From an uncultured Collinsella sp. (GTDB lineage: Bacteria; Actinomycetota; Coriobacteriia; Coriobacteriales; Coriobacteriaceae): 26,970 bases of DNA. The notes beneath the pieces were generated by a model. That model was not told the DNA's origin and searched no databases. It saw only the letters and a list, made by a program, of their open reading frames with translations. The stretch lies in NCBI GenBank assembly GCA_900539735.1, contig UQDE01000033.1, positions 1 to 26,970 of the forward strand, read 5' to 3'. Made by a program: the position numbers and the translations under genes. Positions 23,873 through 26,970 of the stretch are shown here, one piece after another (position 1 is the first letter of the stretch; every line of letters begins with the position of its first letter).

Positions 23873-25618
23873 TTACTTGTTCGCGAACAGCCAGACCAGG
23901 ATGATCACCAGGATTGCGGCGACTATGCAGACGATGGCGCCGGTGAATTTGATGCGTGAGTCGCGGGTACGCTCGCGCACCGCGTCCTCGGTGGCCTCGA
24001 GCTGAGCGACTTCTCTCTCGGTCTCGGCGTGTTCGGCTTTGTCTCGGGCCAAGGATCCTGCAAGCGACTCAGTGATCTCTGGGTGGTCGTGTACTTCGGT
24101 CGCCTGTTCGATGATCGACTGCGCATGTGCGGCATCTGCTTGGGCGTTGGCGATGCTCTGCTCTTGGTCGCGGCGTGCCTTGTCCTCGGCGGCGATCTTC
24201 TCGCGCAGTTCGCGCTGGCGCGTCGCGGCGGCCGTCTTTGCCGTCTGCAACTCGTCGCGCGCGGCATCGGCCTCGGTCGTCACGGCTTGGTGCGCGCGTT
24301 TTGCTTCGGCGATGGGGGCCTGCGCTTGCTCGACGGCCTGCTCGGCTGCGGCAAGCGAGTGCTCAAGATCGGCGGTGATGCGCGGGACATCTTCTTCGGC
24401 TTTACGCAGGGCATCTGCCGTGTCGGAGATCTGCATCGAGAGTTCGCTGGTGCGCACCGTATAGTTGGCGGGATTTGCCGAGGGATTGCGTTGCAGCTCG
24501 GCGTACTCATGACGTAGCGTCTCGAGCTGGGCGCGCGTGGCGTCGACGGTTTGTTGTGCGGCGGCAATGCCGGCGTCTCGCTCTGCCTTCACCTTGTCGC
24601 GGATGCGCTTGGAATCCTCAAGACGTCGAACGAGGCGGTTGCCAGTCTCGCGTGAGCTCGCCTCGCGGGCCTCCACGGCGTCGAGCGCGGCCTTCAGACG
24701 GAGCTCAGTCGCGTCATCCTCTGTCTTCATTTGTTCGAACTGACCCTTGAGCTCTGTCGCTTTGGCGGCATGGGCATCACGGTCAATCTCGGCTGCCGCA
24801 GCGGTCTTTTGCGCTGTGGCGATCGCCTGGCGCTGGTCGGCGACGATCTGGTCGTAGCGGCCTGCGATATCCTGGCGCGTCTCGAGCTCCTCGGCCTGAT
24901 CGACAATGCGCTGCTCAAGTTCGGCCAGGTGGGCGCGGGCATCGGCAAGTGCCTTTTTCGCGGCGTTCATCTCGCGCATGGCCGAGGCGCCCTGGGCAAT
25001 AAAGGTGCCCACGGCGTTCGCGGTGTTCGAGACAGCGGTCCCCAGATCGCGGTTCGCGGCGGGGGAGTGCGGGGCGGTCGGGCGAGCGGTGTCGACAGCG
25101 TCCGCATCGGCAGCCTGCGGCGCGGCGATATTGCCGGTACCGCCCTCGACCACAGAAAAGCCCGCTGCGTGCGGATCGACCGCATCGGCGCCAATCGTGG
25201 GGTGCTCGAGCTGCAGAAACGAGGGCATGGTGCTGCCCTGGTCGGCAACGGGGGTCTCGCCGGGTACAAAGGTCGAGGCGGCCTCAGCGGCCTCTTCTTC
25301 CTCGGCGTCAACGTCGGCATCGGCGACAGCATCCTTCATCGCTTTGACAGCATCCATCATGGAGTCCATGACGGCATCGAGCTCTTCTTCCGAAGACACC
25401 TCGATGGGGCCCGCTGCTTGCGGGGCGTCGTCCTGAGCGGCCGCATCGTCGTTTTGCTCATCGGCGTTTTCTGTTTCGGGGGTTTCCGCCGTAGCGCTTT
25501 CGTCTAAGATGGAGTCGTCGATGTCGATATCATCGCAGGTCACAGTGTCAGTATCTGTGATGACGTCTGCGGAATCATCAATATGCTGTTGAGTCTGGGG
25601 GTCCAGCTCGTCTGTCAT
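23873..25618 (-). CDS. Tail-anchored coiled-coil protein of unknown function
   Basis: A 581-residue protein with three parts. The N-terminal 110 residues are strongly acidic and disordered (many D/E/T, for example DDIDIDDSILDESATAE). The middle (about 190-540) is Ala/Glu/Lys/Arg/Gln-rich with heptad spacing, predicted as long coiled coil. The C terminus has one membrane helix, KFTGAIVCIVAAILVIILVWLFANK, ending the protein. There is no N-terminal signal, so it should be anchored by its tail with the coiled coil in the cytoplasm. GAGGAG lies nine bases before ATG 25618; ATG 25624 (three bases) is too close. The nearest comparison is with structural or membrane-shaping coiled coils; no specific family is recognised. 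Confidence 0.82.
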   Translation of the reverse strand: MTDELDPQTQQHIDDSADVITDTDTVTCDDIDIDDSILDESATAETPETENADEQNDDAAAQDDAPQAAGPIEVSSEEELDAVMDSMMDAVKAMKDAVADADVDAEEEEAAEAASTFVPGETPVADQGSTMPSFLQLEHPTIGADAVDPHAAGFSVVEGGTGNIAAPQAADADAVDTARPTAPHSPAANRDLGTAVSNTANAVGTFIAQGASAMREMNAAKKALADARAHLAELEQRIVDQAEELETRQDIAGRYDQIVADQRQAIATAQKTAAAAEIDRDAHAAKATELKGQFEQMKTEDDATELRLKAALDAVEAREASSRETGNRLVRRLEDSKRIRDKVKAERDAGIAAAQQTVDATRAQLETLRHEYAELQRNPSANPANYTVRTSELSMQISDTADALRKAEEDVPRITADLEHSLAAAEQAVEQAQAPIAEAKRAHQAVTTEADAARDELQTAKTAAATRQRELREKIAAEDKARRDQEQSIANAQADAAHAQSIIEQATEVHDHPEITESLAGSLARDKAEHAETEREVAQLEATEDAVRERTRDSRIKFTGAIVCIVAAILVIILVWLFANK

Positions 25619-25912
25619 AGGCATGTGCTCCTCATCGTTGTTTGTCACCCTATGATAAAGTCTCGCGCAGACATCCCGCGCGCCGCAGCAAAGTTTCAAA
25701 ACGTGTTCGATGGCTCGCGTCGATAGCAAAAACTCGGCCACTCTATCCAATTTTTACTTGACATTCCCTTCGCCGAAAGACGTTGCGCCGTTCGCCTGCC
25801 ATGGGCTTTATTTTTCACTTGAACCCGTTAAAGTTGCATTTCAGCTTTTGGCGCGTTTATTTGGATGCGCGCAGTCGGCGGGTGCGCCCGTCGCGATTTG
25901 AAAGGACTTTAT
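25619..25912. other. Intergenic region between the divergent coiled-coil and dehydrogenase genes
   Basis: No gene is supported. On the - strand TATCAT (complement of 25652-25657) is a possible -10 for the coiled-coil gene. On + there is a perfect -35 hexamer, TTGACA (25758-25763), without a -10 at normal spacing, and a weak -10, TAAAGT (25829-25834). The dehydrogenase ribosome-binding site AAAGGA lies at about 25900-25906. Confidence 0.35.
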
Positions 25913-26713
25913 ATGGGACTTTTCACTGGTAAGACCGTGATCGTCACCGGCGGCGGCAAGGCCACGCTTAAGGACGGCTCCGCTGGCTCCATCGGTTACG
26001 GCATCGATATCGCTTTTGCCAAGGAGGGCGCGAACCTCGTTATCACCGGCCGCAACGTCGCCAAGCTCGAGGCCGCCAAGGAGTCCCTCGAGGCCGAGTA
26101 CGGTGTCAAGGTTCTGCCTGTTCAGGCCGATGTTTCGGCTGGTCAGGACAACGAGGCTGTCGTCCAGAACGTTATCGACAAGGCCATTGAGGAGTTCGGC
26201 CGCATCGACGCCGTCGTCAACAATGCTCAGGCCAGCGCCTCGGGTGTGACCATCGCCGACCACACCATGGATCAGTTTAACCTGGCCATTTATTCCGGTC
26301 TGTATGCCACCTATCTGTACATGCAGAAGGCCTATCCGCACCTGAAGGAGACCAAGGGCTCCGTGGTCAACTTTGCCTCGGGCGCCGGCCTGTTTGGCAA
26401 CTATGGTCAGTGCAGCTATGCCGCCGCCAAGGAGGGCATCCGTGGTCTGACTCGCGTTGCCGCCAACGAGTGGGGCAAGGACGGTATCAACGTCAATATC
26501 GTTTGTCCGCTTGCTTGGACCGCTGCGCTCGAGAACTTCCAAGATGCCTATCCCGAGGCGTTCAAGGCCAACGTCCACATGCCGCCGGCGGGTCACTACG
26601 GCGACGTCGAGAAGGAAATCGGCCGCGTTGTCGTTCAGCTCTGCGGTCCCGACTTTAAGTACATGAACGGCGAGACCGTCACCCTCGAGGGTGGAATGGG
26701 CCAGCGGCCTTAG
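25913..26713 (+). CDS. SDR family NAD(P)-dependent oxidoreductase
   Basis: A 266-residue short-chain dehydrogenase/reductase. The dinucleotide-binding start is TVIVTGGG, then an insert (KATLKDGSA), then GSIGYGIDIAFA. The usual TGxxxGxG is thus spread out. Other family marks are ADVS (about 75), NNAQ in place of the common NNAG (about 103), the catalytic Ser156 in NFASGAG and Tyr169/Lys173 in YAAAK. The C-terminal GETVTLEGGMG is the standard SDR end. The catalytic triad is intact, so it should be active. Substrate is unknown. AAAGGA precedes ATG 25913. It is monocistronic and is followed directly by copy B of the intergenic element. Confidence 0.93.
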   Translation: MGLFTGKTVIVTGGGKATLKDGSAGSIGYGIDIAFAKEGANLVITGRNVAKLEAAKESLEAEYGVKVLPVQADVSAGQDNEAVVQNVIDKAIEEFGRIDAVVNNAQASASGVTIADHTMDQFNLAIYSGLYATYLYMQKAYPHLKETKGSVVNFASGAGLFGNYGQCSYAAAKEGIRGLTRVAANEWGKDGINVNIVCPLAWTAALENFQDAYPEAFKANVHMPPAGHYGDVEKEIGRVVVQLCGPDFKYMNGETVTLEGGMGQRP

Positions 26714-26715
26714 GG

Positions 26716-26887
26716 GTTACGCGGTTTTTCCAAACCGCGTAACGGCTCGACGCTGCGCGGTCACCAGGGCGACAACTTGTCATTCAAAGAGGGCGGCATG
26801 ACCAGAAGGTCTATGCCGCCCTCTTTTCATGCCAATTTGTTCGCCCTGGCGACCGCTCGCTGACGTCGCCAGAGCATCGGCGTTGCC
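26716..26887 (+). ncRNA. Structured intergenic element, copy B, after the dehydrogenase
   Basis: Same layout as copy A. Hairpin GTTACGCGGTTT/AAACCGCGTAAC (26716-26743), CTCGACGCTGC (26746-26756), outer stem GCGGTCACCAGGGCGA/TCGCCCTGGCGACCGC (26757-26772 and 26841-26856, 15 of 16 paired) around exactly 68 nt, then CGCTGAC (26858-26864) and GCATCGGCG. The inner hairpin is stronger than in copy A: a 14-bp arm AAAGAGGGCGGCAT with its complement, extended by GACC/GGTC across an AGAA loop and followed by TTTT. The outer stem sequence differs wholly from copy A but keeps pairing and spacing. Confidence 0.6.
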
Positions 26888-26970
26888 TTGGCTGTTGGAG
26901 ATGATCTCGTAGTCGTTGGGTGTTCCTATAGTTTTGTCAACTGTCGGGGCTACTCCCGGTAGGGCACCCG
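26888..26970. other. Unexplained window end
   Basis: No gene is seen. GGGTG and GGGCACCC near the end could be the arms of another partial element cut by the window edge. TCGGGGC/CTCCCGG is a small local inverted repeat. Confidence 0.25.

Noticed and set aside
23765..23959. 64-codon frame through the 19-bp inverted repeat
   Set aside because: It crosses the repeat and the end of the opposite gene and has no ribosome-binding site.
25758..25763. Perfect TTGACA promoter for the dehydrogenase
   Set aside because: No -10-like hexamer follows at 15-19 bp, so it is not called as a promoter.
25913..26713. Bile-acid 7-beta-hydroxysteroid dehydrogenase
   Set aside because: Collinsella is known for such an enzyme, but the sequence I recall for it starts quite differently and does not match this protein.

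Overview
The window looks like chromosome from a high-GC gut actinobacterium of the class Coriobacteriia, most probably the genus Collinsella. This is an inference from gene content and codon style: the C69 dipeptidase, class III fructose-1,6-bisphosphatase, very large DUF4430 surface proteins, QueH/QueA, and strong G/C third-position bias that leaves long shadow ORFs on the opposite strand. No rRNA, tRNA, transposase gene or prophage gene was recognised.

Layout. 1-4155: a C69 dipeptidase, a small helical phasin-like protein and an ABC1/UbiB-family kinase-like protein, all on +, closed by a terminator. 4190-11425: a cobalamin riboswitch leads into a 2014-residue exported protein (six Ig-like repeats, four transcobalamin-like DUF4430 domains, a beta-propeller, an InlB-type repeat and a C-terminal membrane anchor). 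A second, overlapping gene encodes a membrane-anchored single-DUF4430 protein, and a strong terminator follows. 11435-11727: a gene-free array of five 61-63 bp units, each an imperfect hairpin. 11863-14880 (- strand): two tandem GtrA-family membrane proteins and the class III fructose-1,6-bisphosphatase. 15201-16091: a DegV fatty-acid-binding protein. 16173-20941: a TIM-barrel-like protein of unknown function (-), a 56-residue membrane protein (+), an RsmB/NOP-type rRNA m5C methyltransferase (-) and a methionyl-tRNA-synthetase-like protein (-). 21074-23508 (+): a DUF3267 membrane metalloprotease-like protein, QueH and QueA. 23508-23846: intergenic repeats. 23873-25618 (-): a tail-anchored coiled-coil protein. 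25913-26713 (+): a short-chain dehydrogenase, followed by a second copy of the intergenic element seen after queA.

How the parts fit. The B12 riboswitch followed by two surface proteins carrying five DUF4430 domains in total suggests a corrinoid-responsive, possibly corrinoid-capturing, cell-surface system; the cargo-binding role is inferred, not shown. QueA and QueH catalyse the last two steps of queuosine synthesis and sit in the same direction, close together. The methyltransferase and MetRS-like genes add to a translation and RNA-modification theme in 17.6-23.5 kb.

The most unusual non-coding signals are three. First, a pair of about 170-nt elements placed just after the stop codons of queA and the dehydrogenase; their outer stems differ in sequence but stay paired at identical spacing. 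Second, the five-unit hairpin array at 11435-11727. Third, a perfect 19-bp inverted repeat at 23780-23846.
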